Shown here: positions 18,095 through 25,262 of the stretch, in pieces
How the letters are laid out: each line of letters starts with the position of its first letter
Numbering within the stretch: position 1 is the stretch's first letter
From: Deltaproteobacteria bacterium
Lineage (GTDB): Bacteria > Desulfobacterota > Desulfobacteria > Desulfobacterales > Desulfosalsimonadaceae
Assembly: GCA_013151835.1 (NCBI GenBank)
Contig: JAADHK010000061.1
Location: 1-55,853, forward strand
Direction: 5' to 3'
Length of the DNA stretch: 55,853 nucleotides
Position numbers and translations under genes: made by a program
Notes under the pieces: model-generated
Told to the model about the DNA's origin: nothing
What the model saw: the letters and a program-made list of their open reading frames with translations, nothing else
Database searches by the model: none

Positions 18095-19236
18095 TACCAG
18101 TAGCTCCTGATGACCGCAAAAAGAGAGTCGAAAAGCACAATCAGAAAGATGGAGGAAACAACTGCGGATGTCGCGGCGCTTCCCACGGCATCCGCGCCGC
18201 CTCTTGCCTGGAAACCTCTCAGGCATCCGGTGATGGCGATTAGGATCGCAAACACGCACGATTTGAAGAGTCCCCATGAGAATTCAAAGAGTGAAAGGGC
18301 TTCCATGGTCTGGGTGACATATGCCGTGACAGACAGGTTTAACATGGTGATGCCGATGACCAGTCCGCCGGCAATGGCGAACAGGTTTGCAAAAGCCGTC
18401 AGCAAGGGGACGACAAGGGCGGCCGCGATGAGTCTGGGAATGACGAGAAACAGGTTGGGATCAAAGCCCATGACGAAAAGAGCGTCTATCTCCTCGGATA
18501 TTTTCATGGTGCTTATCTCGGCGGCGTAGGCCGAGCCGGACCGGCCCGCAACAACGATGGCAGTCATGATGGGACCGAGTTCCGACACCATGGCCAGTGC
18601 CACGAGGGATGCCACATAGATGTTGGCCCCGAAAGGTTTGAGCTGCAGCGAGGACATGAACGCCATGATCAGCCCCAGAAGAAAGCTTATAAGCGCCACA
18701 ACCGGAACCGCGTCCACGCCCGTGGTTTTCATGTGGGTAAGAACATCGTCAAAGCGAAGGGCTTTCGGGGACCTGATGACCCGTAATAGGGATAATACCG
18801 TAGATCCGATAAAGGCGATAAAAAACCTGATGTCAAAAAGAGTGTTTATGGCGGTCCCGCCAAACTGGGCAATTATATTTTCGGGCTTTCTTCTGGCAAT
18901 GGCGCACTTGCTATTGTAATCCACCTCTATTTGGGACAGGGTTTGTTCGAGAAACGTCGGGCTGTTTTTTATTTCAATCCCGTCATCTGGCAGGTTTAGA
19001 AAATAGCGTATCTTTGCCATAAGCATGACCCCGTAGTCGTCCATCGTGTTGACTGCGCCTAGGTCGATGACGGCCCTATGGGTAGAAATCTTCTTCAGTG
19101 CCCCAGGCATGGTTTTAAAGATGGACGGCACCGTTTTTATGTCCAGCGGCCCGGAAAACGTGATTACAAGACCCGAGTCAGGGGCCTGCGATATCCGGTA
19201 TTGAGGGTATGAAACCGGGCGGAAAGCCGTCGTCAT
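18094..19236 (-). CDS. mlaE: MlaE-family permease with N-terminal STAS-like domain
   Basis: About 380 residues. The first 110 look like a STAS domain (GLVITFSGPLDIKTVPSIF, then HRAVIDLGAVNTMDDYGVML), the part played by the separate MlaB protein in E. coli. The rest is the MlaE permease with five or six membrane segments and the motif ELGPIMTAIVVAGRSGSAYAAEI. ATG 19236 is preferred over 19257 because AAAGGAG lies just before it. It heads the operon mlaE-mlaF-mlaD-lipoprotein; the fusion would replace a separate mlaB. Confidence 0.9.
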   Translation of the reverse strand: MTTAFRPVSYPQYRISQAPDSGLVITFSGPLDIKTVPSIFKTMPGALKKISTHRAVIDLGAVNTMDDYGVMLMAKIRYFLNLPDDGIEIKNSPTFLEQTLSQIEVDYNSKCAIARRKPENIIAQFGGTAINTLFDIRFFIAFIGSTVLSLLRVIRSPKALRFDDVLTHMKTTGVDAVPVVALISFLLGLIMAFMSSLQLKPFGANIYVASLVALAMVSELGPIMTAIVVAGRSGSAYAAEISTMKISEEIDALFVMGFDPNLFLVIPRLIAAALVVPLLTAFANLFAIAGGLVIGITMLNLSVTAYVTQTMEALSLFEFSWGLFKSCVFAILIAITGCLRGFQARGGADAVGSAATSAVVSSIFLIVLFDSLFAVIRSYW

Positions 19237-19257
19237 GATACTCCTTTTGCCGATCAT

Positions 19258-19466
19258 CTGAATTGCGGATAATGTCTGCTGCAGAAGATTATTGTAACAT
19301 CATAGCATATCTGAATGTACGATTTCAGAATTTATTATATTTATAGCAGGAATGGATGCTTGCGTCAATAAAAGGGATATTCGATACGCGCCCCTCCTTG
19401 CCCGTATCTTTGCCCTGTGCTACAGCCATGCCGTAAATAATTCCAGACAGGAGATGGACAGACCGG
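19258..19466. promoter_or_regulatory. Divergent intergenic region between mlaE and MBL hydrolase
   Basis: 209 bp without a gene. The left half is AT-rich (TTTATTATATTTATAG around 19330) and probably holds the promoter for the mla operon. I see no clear repeat or operator. Confidence 0.3.
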
Positions 19467-20306
19467 ATGCGAATACTAAAAAAACATGATTATGGTCCTG
19501 TGACCGGGTATGAGTTCGGCTGGTCTCCGGTGGGGCGACCGTTGATGACCGCCTATGTTTACAGGATCGGCCCGGTCTTGATAGACACGGCCTTTGCCCA
19601 TGTGAGAAAAGACATTATAAATATTCTTAAAGCAGATCCTCCGGATTCGGTGTTTCTCACGCATCACCACGAGGACCACGGCGGAAACGCCTCTGCCATA
19701 AAGAAAAGATTTAATGTCCCGGTGTACGGCCACCGGCTGACTGCTCAAAAGCTTGAAAAAAAATATCGTATTTTACCTTATCAGCGCCTGATCTGGGGCG
19801 CGGGCGAGCCAGTGGAGGTAACACCGTTTGATGATAAATGGGAGGGCATGGGATTCACGCTTGTCCCGGTACACGCACCGGGACACAGCAAGGATCATAC
19901 GGTATACCTGGAAACCCGGAATGGCTGGCTTTTTTCAGGAGATATTTATCTCGGGGACCGGATTCGGTATTTCAGGTCGGACGAGAAGATCGCCGACCAG
20001 ATTACTTCCATTAAAAAAATCCTTTCACTCGATTTTGAGGCGCTCTTCTGCGGCCACAATCCCCGGCCGGAAGACGGGAAAAAGTTTCTTGCCCGAAAAC
20101 TTGCCTTTCTCGAGGATTTTTACGGCAATGTCGCGGCCCTGGCGATAAAAGGAATGGAAGAAAAAGAGATCATGCACACACTGAATCTCACAGAGGACAG
20201 GTTTATTCTTTGGCTTTGCTTTGGAAACGTCAGTATGAAGCACATGGTAAGATCGGTTATTGACAGCCTTATGGATCAGCAGCATTTTCCCTCAATGCCT
20301 CCCTGA
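19467..20306 (+). CDS. MBL-fold metallohydrolase
   Basis: A 279-residue enzyme of the metallo-beta-lactamase fold. The zinc motif is THHHEDHGG, with further ligands in APGHSKDH, FSGDIYLGD and LFCGHNP. The substrate cannot be read from sequence; the C-terminal helical part resembles MBL thioesterase/glyoxalase-II-like enzymes. The 3' end overlaps the convergent M48 peptidase gene by 38 bp, with coding sense on both strands. Confidence 0.88.
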   Translation: MRILKKHDYGPVTGYEFGWSPVGRPLMTAYVYRIGPVLIDTAFAHVRKDIINILKADPPDSVFLTHHHEDHGGNASAIKKRFNVPVYGHRLTAQKLEKKYRILPYQRLIWGAGEPVEVTPFDDKWEGMGFTLVPVHAPGHSKDHTVYLETRNGWLFSGDIYLGDRIRYFRSDEKIADQITSIKKILSLDFEALFCGHNPRPEDGKKFLARKLAFLEDFYGNVAALAIKGMEEKEIMHTLNLTEDRFILWLCFGNVSMKHMVRSVIDSLMDQQHFPSMPP

Positions 20307-22107
20307 ATCTTTCTAACTGTTTTATGTAATACCCCCTGTTTTTATCGGCCGTGTTCGCGGCCCTTGTTGAAACGATGACCGCCGGGCCGTAAAACCGGTT
20401 CGCATAAAGGGCTTCGGCCAGCGTGTCTAAAACATGGGGCGCCTCGGACAGGCTTGCGGCCCGCTGCGCGAGTTTGAGCGCCGTCGCCGGCCGCCTGAGC
20501 CCTTTTGTCGGGCAGGTGGTATACAACCATGCAAGGTTGTTTAACGCGCGCAAATTCCTTTTATCAACGGCCAGCGTTTTTTTGTAGGTTTTTACGGCAT
20601 CTGCGTACCGATTTTCGGAATAATAGAAGTCCGACAGGGCAGCCAGGTGAAAGGCCTTGTCCGGATTCCGGGCTGCGGCAAATACAAGCGCTTTTTCAAT
20701 AATGTTTTTCGAAACCCTCCGGCCCGTTTCACCGAAATTCATCTGAATGCATATTGTCCCGAACAGGGTCATTGTGATGAGATATGCCGCAACCGATACC
20801 CTTACTTTCTTGTGATGCCTTTTAATCCATTTTTCATCCTGCTCGCATTTTTTTAAAAAGCCTATCCGTTCATTGATGCTGAAATGATGCCAGTTGGGCC
20901 GGTCCGGGGATTGCCCTGAAAAAGAGGCTATTTTATAAAATGTGGAAATCAGGGGAATCGCGCTTCCCATGAGGGGATAGACGGCAATGTCGGCCTGCCG
21001 CTCGAAGTTGCGCATGAAATAACCGAATCCGTACCTGAAGTATAAGACAAAGGTGAGGACCAGGCAGGCCCCGAAGGCAAATGAAGCAAGGCCAGTGCTT
21101 GTCGAAGAAGAAGGCATGGGCGTAAAAAATGCGATCTGCGCGAATAGTGTTAAAAGGCTCGTAAGGTTTAAAAGCGTATATGAGATAATGATGTATCCGG
21201 CAAGAAAGATGAAATAAAAGAACATGTGGTGGTGGAGGACGTGCCCGATTTCGTGCGATATGACGCCATCGATTTCATCCTCGGAAAGCACTTCAAGCAG
21301 GGCGGGGGTGATCAGGAGATAGCGAAATTTTTTAAAAATTCCCATGACGCCGGCAGTCATTATCCGTCCTCCGGCAAGGGGCCAGTTCATGATCCCCGCA
21401 AATGATATTTTTGCTTTTTTGCACAGGCCGGTGATTCTTTTTCTGGCGGGACCAATGGGAAGCGGGGCGCATCCCCATGTTTTAATAATAAGCCAGGGCC
21501 CGGCAAGGGCGATGCCGGATAAAAAGATCATAAAGACTGCAATCTGTCCGAAAGTCGAGTCATAAAAAGGCTTGAAACGGCCGAGCGGCAACACCCCTAT
21601 GAGGTCCAGGATCAGAGAGAGGAGAAACCACGGCAGGATTACCGGGATCGCAAACATCAGGTTTGTTGAAAGAAATTGTCTTCGCGTGATCCCCGTGCCG
21701 TGTATGCGGACCTGGGCATCATGGGTCATTGTCCACACGACCGCCATGTACAGGGTAAAAAGAATGAAAAAAAGAGCCACGCCAAGGGTGGGAATCAGCT
21801 TGAATATCTCAGCCTGTTCGACATATGCCGGCAGATTCAGGCCGTAGATGTCTATTGTAAAGACCATGATGGCCATGACCGACTGCCGGGTCGCGGCGTT
21901 TGCGAGCGAAAGATCGAAGATGCGCCGGGATTGCCGCGCGCCGGATATCAGCCGCGAAAAAGTCCTTTTGGTTACTAAGATAAAAAAGAGTGCAAACACA
22001 ATAAAGAGGGCCAGGGTTTGCATTGGATTTAAAAAGGGCGTCCCGGGCGGCTGGTAGGTTGAATATACCAGGATTGCGACTATAAAATAGAGGATGTTTT
22101 CATACAT
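20269..22107 (-). CDS. Membrane M48-family zinc peptidase with C-terminal TPR region
   Basis: A 612-residue protein. Several membrane helices (about 5-25, 30-48, 70-90, 100-120, 150-170, 190-215) are followed by the M48 zinc site SHEIGHVLHHH and the third-ligand motif NFERQADIAVYP, with more helices around the site. About 430-600 holds TPR-like repeats (KAFHLAALSDFYYSENRYAD, RALNNLAWLYTT). HtpX/Ste24-type enzymes degrade damaged membrane proteins; the TPR tail could bind substrates (inference). It is the last of a run of leftward genes and overlaps the MBL gene end to end. Confidence 0.88.
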   Translation of the reverse strand: MYENILYFIVAILVYSTYQPPGTPFLNPMQTLALFIVFALFFILVTKRTFSRLISGARQSRRIFDLSLANAATRQSVMAIMVFTIDIYGLNLPAYVEQAEIFKLIPTLGVALFFILFTLYMAVVWTMTHDAQVRIHGTGITRRQFLSTNLMFAIPVILPWFLLSLILDLIGVLPLGRFKPFYDSTFGQIAVFMIFLSGIALAGPWLIIKTWGCAPLPIGPARKRITGLCKKAKISFAGIMNWPLAGGRIMTAGVMGIFKKFRYLLITPALLEVLSEDEIDGVISHEIGHVLHHHMFFYFIFLAGYIIISYTLLNLTSLLTLFAQIAFFTPMPSSSTSTGLASFAFGACLVLTFVLYFRYGFGYFMRNFERQADIAVYPLMGSAIPLISTFYKIASFSGQSPDRPNWHHFSINERIGFLKKCEQDEKWIKRHHKKVRVSVAAYLITMTLFGTICIQMNFGETGRRVSKNIIEKALVFAAARNPDKAFHLAALSDFYYSENRYADAVKTYKKTLAVDKRNLRALNNLAWLYTTCPTKGLRRPATALKLAQRAASLSEAPHVLDTLAEALYANRFYGPAVIVSTRAANTADKNRGYYIKQLERFREALRENAADP

Positions 22108-22143
22108 CAGGTCTGGGTCCGCGAGTGTTCGTGCAAAAACTTT

Positions 22144-22725
22144 TTACAGGACATCGTAAGTGTTCTGCTTATTGCCGTCTTTGGGCCTGTTTTTCGGCGG
22201 ATGAAAGAACCTCTGCTTTTCGCTGTATATGCATCCGCAATATTGCTGACGGTACATGGCAAGTTTTTTTGATTCCTCGATTCCGTACTTCCAGCCTGTC
22301 CGAAAATCCGAGTAATAAAAGGGAATGCCGATGCTTTTTCCTATCGACTCCCCGATTTGCCTTATCAGTTCGTGGTTCTGGAATTTGCTGTACAGGAGGG
22401 TGGAGGAAAAACAGTCAAATTTTCCGTGGCGGGCAAGTTTTGCTGTTTCATTCAGGCGTTCAAAATAGCAGATGCGGCAACGGTCCTGTTCACGGAAAGC
22501 CGCTTTTCGCAAAAAACCTTCAAGGTCATATCCGGTCTGGTAGATAAGCTTAAGCCCGATCCTTGCGGCATGCTTCTTAAGGGATTCTTCCCTTTTAAGA
22601 CATTCGGTGTATGGATGGATGTTGTGCCTGAAGAAAAACCCCCTGACCTCGAAATTTTCATCGCGTAATTGCTCGACCGGGAAGATGGAGCATGGCGCGC
22701 AGCAGATATGGAGTAAGATTTTCAT
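22144..22725 (-). CDS. queH: Epoxyqueuosine reductase QueH
   Basis: A 193-residue protein of the DUF208/QueH family, which performs the last step of queuosine synthesis in tRNA. It starts MKILLHICCAPCSIFPVEQL with the diagnostic Cys-Cys pair and third Cys; further Cys lie in CRICYFERLNETA and YCGCIYS, together suited to an Fe-S cluster. It overlaps yggS by an ATGA junction and is probably co-transcribed with it. Confidence 0.93.
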   Translation of the reverse strand: MKILLHICCAPCSIFPVEQLRDENFEVRGFFFRHNIHPYTECLKREESLKKHAARIGLKLIYQTGYDLEGFLRKAAFREQDRCRICYFERLNETAKLARHGKFDCFSSTLLYSKFQNHELIRQIGESIGKSIGIPFYYSDFRTGWKYGIEESKKLAMYRQQYCGCIYSEKQRFFHPPKNRPKDGNKQNTYDVL

Positions 22726-23447
22726 TTTCTTTGTCCAAAAATGGCCGTGCCAATCCTGACCATAGTCGCCCCTTCCGTGATCGCAGCTTCAAAGTCGCCG
22801 GTCATGCCCATGGAAAGATCAGCCATGAACTTTTCTCCGGACTGATGGGAAATTTTTGTCCGGGCGATACGCTCCCGAAGCCCGGCAAGTGCCTTGAAAT
22901 AAGGGCGGGCCGTCTCCGGATCGTCGAAAAATGGTGGGATTGCCATGAGTCCCCTTACGATAAGATTCGGCATTGCCGCAGCTGCACGGACCAGTTTTTC
23001 AGCGCCGTTCTCGTCGATGCCCGACTTGGATGCCTCTTTTCCAACGTTCACCTGGATGAGTATAGCCTGGCGCTTATCAAGCTTTTTCGCCTGCCGGTCA
23101 ATCTCCCGGGCCAGTTTTTCGCTGTCAACCGAATGGATGAGATCAAACCGGGGCACGGCATACTTGACCTTGTTGGTTTGGAGGTGACCGATAAAGTGCC
23201 AGGACACCCCAAATCGGGATAGTTCATCAACCTTGGCACGGGCTTCCTGGATGTAATTTTCGCCGAAGGTCGATATTCCGGCATCGATTGCCTGACTGAC
23301 CCTATGTGCGGGCATGGTCTTGCTCACGGCCACAAGGGTTATGGAAGAGGGCTCCCGCCCGCACGAAAGGGCCGCATTTTTTATCCTGTCTTTTACGACC
23401 CGTATGCGCGAATCAATCGTTTTTTCTGTTTTTACCGCATTATTCAT
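22722..23447 (-). CDS. yggS: YggS/PLPBP pyridoxal-phosphate homeostasis protein
   Basis: A 241-residue protein of the YggS/PROSC family. The PLP-binding Lys is in SITLVAVSKTMPA, followed by the family motifs FGENYIQEA, WHFIGHLQTNKVKY and LMAIPPFF. The C terminus LSMGMTGDFEAAITEGATM is also diagnostic. It buffers free PLP and influences amino acid metabolism. It overlaps queH downstream and has the 55-bp repeat upstream. Confidence 0.95.
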   Translation of the reverse strand: MNNAVKTEKTIDSRIRVVKDRIKNAALSCGREPSSITLVAVSKTMPAHRVSQAIDAGISTFGENYIQEARAKVDELSRFGVSWHFIGHLQTNKVKYAVPRFDLIHSVDSEKLAREIDRQAKKLDKRQAILIQVNVGKEASKSGIDENGAEKLVRAAAAMPNLIVRGLMAIPPFFDDPETARPYFKALAGLRERIARTKISHQSGEKFMADLSMGMTGDFEAAITEGATMVRIGTAIFGQRK

Positions 23448-23491
23448 GTGTCAGAGTCTTTTTTGGGCCATGGTCATCGTTTCGGCCATGT

Positions 23492-23546
23492 GTAGGGGAG
23501 GGCTTTACGCCCTCCCGTTTTCGGGCGGGATAAACCCCGCCCCTAC
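23492..23546. repeat. Double-hairpin REP-like element
   Basis: The outer ends are a perfect inverted repeat GTAGGGG (23492-23498) and CCCCTAC (23540-23546). Inside are two hairpins: GGGAGGGC with GCCCTCCC (23496-23516) and GGGCGGG with CCCGCCC (23523-23542). This is the layout of REP-type extragenic palindromes. It lies between maf and yggS, both leftward, and could attenuate read-through. Confidence 0.7.
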
Positions 23547-23561
23547 GACAACCGAGGCTCG

Positions 23562-24170
23562 TCAATCCCTGTCGACAACCCCATTTGCGTAAAGATGTTC
23601 GACGACCTCGCAGACCGGAAGCCCGACCACATTTGTATATGATCCGGATATGGACTTTACAATAAAGGCGCCGGTTCCCTGGATGGCATAGCCGCCGGCC
23701 TTGTCATAGGGTTCGGGAGTCCTTGTATACCAGTCGATTTCAGCCTTATTCAGTTTTTTAAATGTAACGCCGGTCTCAACAATATCGGTAAATAGATGAT
23801 TCCGTGCGTGGCAGGCGATGGTATAGCCGGTGATCACAATGTGTGTTCGTCCGGAGAGCATGGACAGCATTTGCTTTGCATGGACCCGGTCGTCAGGTTT
23901 TTCCAGAATTTGCCCGTCAATCACCACGATGGAATCGGCGCCGATCACCCAGGCATTTTCAAAATTTTCACAAACGGCTAATGCCTTGGCCCGGGAAAGC
24001 CCGGCTGCGTATTTGCCAGGGATATCGCCGTCGGCCTGCAATTCCTCGATGCCGCTTGTTACGATTTTAAACTCAAGGCCGGCTTGTTGCAGCAGCATTT
24101 TTCGTCTCGGCGATGCCGACGCGAGGATAATGCCGATATAGGTTGTTTGATCTGATTTTTTATTTTTCAT
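23562..24170 (-). CDS. maf: Maf-family nucleoside triphosphate pyrophosphatase
   Basis: About 202 residues. The signature near the N terminus is IILASASPRRKMLL, followed by GADSIVVIDGQILEKP and RTHIVITGYTIA. The C-terminal half has the family pattern YDKAGGYAIQGTGAFIVKSI. Such enzymes hydrolyse non-canonical or modified NTPs (dTTP/UTP or m7GTP). Both possible starts, TTG 24197 and ATG 24170, lack a good ribosome site; I chose ATG. A perfect inverted repeat flanks this start (see 24138-24202). Confidence 0.92.
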   Translation of the reverse strand: MKNKKSDQTTYIGIILASASPRRKMLLQQAGLEFKIVTSGIEELQADGDIPGKYAAGLSRAKALAVCENFENAWVIGADSIVVIDGQILEKPDDRVHAKQMLSMLSGRTHIVITGYTIACHARNHLFTDIVETGVTFKKLNKAEIDWYTRTPEPYDKAGGYAIQGTGAFIVKSISGSYTNVVGLPVCEVVEHLYANGVVDRD

Positions 24171-24202
24171 GGGGTTTTTCTCTACCAGATCAAACAACCT
24201 AT
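24138..24202. promoter_or_regulatory. Perfect 17-bp inverted repeat around the maf start codon
   Basis: On the maf strand, ATAGGTTGTTTGATCTG in the leader (24202-24186) is exactly complementary to CAGATCAAACAACCTAT (24154-24138), which encodes residues of the Maf N terminus. The 31-base loop contains the ATG at 24170. The mRNA should fold into a long hairpin with the start codon in the loop. It may control translation or be a scar of a local inverted duplication. Confidence 0.65.
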
Positions 24203-24316
24203 GACAAGCCGGAAAAAATTACAAATTCTCCGTGTTGGTCGATGTATCGGGCGCTTTGTATTTTTCCTTGCAAACCTTTGCTTTTTAAAATAAGAGAAGC
24301 GGTAATTATCTGCAAA

Positions 24317-24405
24317 GCCTGGGTGGCGGAACAGGTAGACGCAAGGGACTTAAAATCCCTCGGCCCATAGTGGCTGTACGAGTTCGATTCTCGTCCCAGG
24401 CACCA
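24317..24405 (+). tRNA. tRNA-Leu(UAA)
   Basis: Acceptor stem GCCTGGG pairs with CCCAGGC; discriminator A and an encoded CCA end follow. The anticodon stem AGGGA/TCCCT encloses the loop CTTAAAA with anticodon TAA, reading UUA (and UUG by wobble). There is a long variable arm (GCC...GGC, about 24363-24374), as in class II tRNAs, and the T-loop TTCGATT. No integrase or duplicated 3' end is visible, so there is no sign that it serves as an attachment site here. Confidence 0.95.
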
Positions 24406-24421
24406 GGAATTTTAAAGGCAT

Positions 24422-24443
24422 TACTATTTGAAACAATAGTAAA
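24422..24443. promoter_or_regulatory. Inverted repeat between tRNA-Leu and qrcA
   Basis: TTACTATT-TGAAAC-AATAGTAA is a perfect 8-bp inverted repeat 17 bp after the tRNA and about 80 bp before qrcA. It could help end or process the tRNA transcript, or be an operator for qrc. An AT-rich stretch at about 24483-24508 follows, a possible promoter region. Confidence 0.4.
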
Positions 24444-24525
24444 AAGTTTCCCGTATGAACCGGATTAGATTTACGGCAACCATATTATATTATTAATATA
24501 TTATTAACGACGCGACGGAGAATTC

Positions 24526-25242
24526 ATGAGCACGCAAGCTGAACCCCAGGCGGCAATCCCGGCGGACACCGTTTCCGGGTCGGGACCAGTATCTGATGGC
24601 ACAGGCAATATTACAGGGGGCAATACGGGACCGGGCGCCTCATCCGGATGGATGGTGCTGCTTTTTTTTATCATCGGGCTTGCCGGATCGCTTCTGGTGG
24701 GGTGGATCGCATTCCCCCATCTATTGTACGAAAAAAAGGAGCAGCCGGTCCGTTTCAGCCACGTTATCCACATGGATCAGGTGGATGACGGGTGCAACAG
24801 CTGCCATTATTTCCGTGATGACGGCACGTTTGCGGGCGTTCCCGACCTGGCTTCATGCGAGGACTGCCATTCTGACGAGGCCATGGGTGAAGACCCGGCG
24901 GAGCAGCTTTTTATAGATGATTACCTTTCAAAGGAAAAGGAAATCCCCTGGCTGATTTATTCCAGGCAGCCGCCCTGTGTCTTTTTCTCACATGCGGCCC
25001 ATGTAAAAGGTGCTGACATGAGCTGCGAATCGTGCCACGGAGATTATGCCAACTCAAAAACATTGAAGACCTACGAGCAAAACCGGATTTCGGGTTACAG
25101 CCGCGATATCTGGGGATATAGTATTTCCGGGCTGGGATCCGGCGCGCCAGACGGTCCCAGGCCGATGAAGATGAATGACTGCGCGGCCTGCCATCTCAAG
25201 GAAACCGGGAGCAAGGGGGCGTGTTTTCAATGCCACAAATAG
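24526..25242 (+). CDS. qrcA: QrcA, membrane-anchored multiheme cytochrome c
   Basis: A 238-residue cytochrome. One membrane helix (about 42-64) anchors a periplasmic heme domain. I count five CXXCH motifs: CNSCH, CEDCH, CESCH, CAACH and CFQCH. QrcA of Desulfovibrio vulgaris is described as hexaheme; the segment PPCVFFSHAAH keeps a Cys and His but not the canonical spacing. It passes electrons between periplasmic cytochrome c3 and QrcB/QrcC. GGAG precedes the ATG, and it is the first gene of the operon. Confidence 0.93.
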   Translation: MSTQAEPQAAIPADTVSGSGPVSDGTGNITGGNTGPGASSGWMVLLFFIIGLAGSLLVGWIAFPHLLYEKKEQPVRFSHVIHMDQVDDGCNSCHYFRDDGTFAGVPDLASCEDCHSDEAMGEDPAEQLFIDDYLSKEKEIPWLIYSRQPPCVFFSHAAHVKGADMSCESCHGDYANSKTLKTYEQNRISGYSRDIWGYSISGLGSGAPDGPRPMKMNDCAACHLKETGSKGACFQCHK

Positions 25243-25262
25243 ATAAATACAGAGGTATGTAA

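Noticed and set aside
18095-18277. Upstream extension of mlaF
   Set aside because: It overlaps mlaE coding sequence and reads as Arg/Cys-rich nonsense; the coupled ATG at 18094 fits the family start.
24317-24443. tRNA-Leu as an integration site of a mobile island
   Set aside because: No integrase gene and no repeated tRNA 3' end is visible; the downstream genes are core metabolism.
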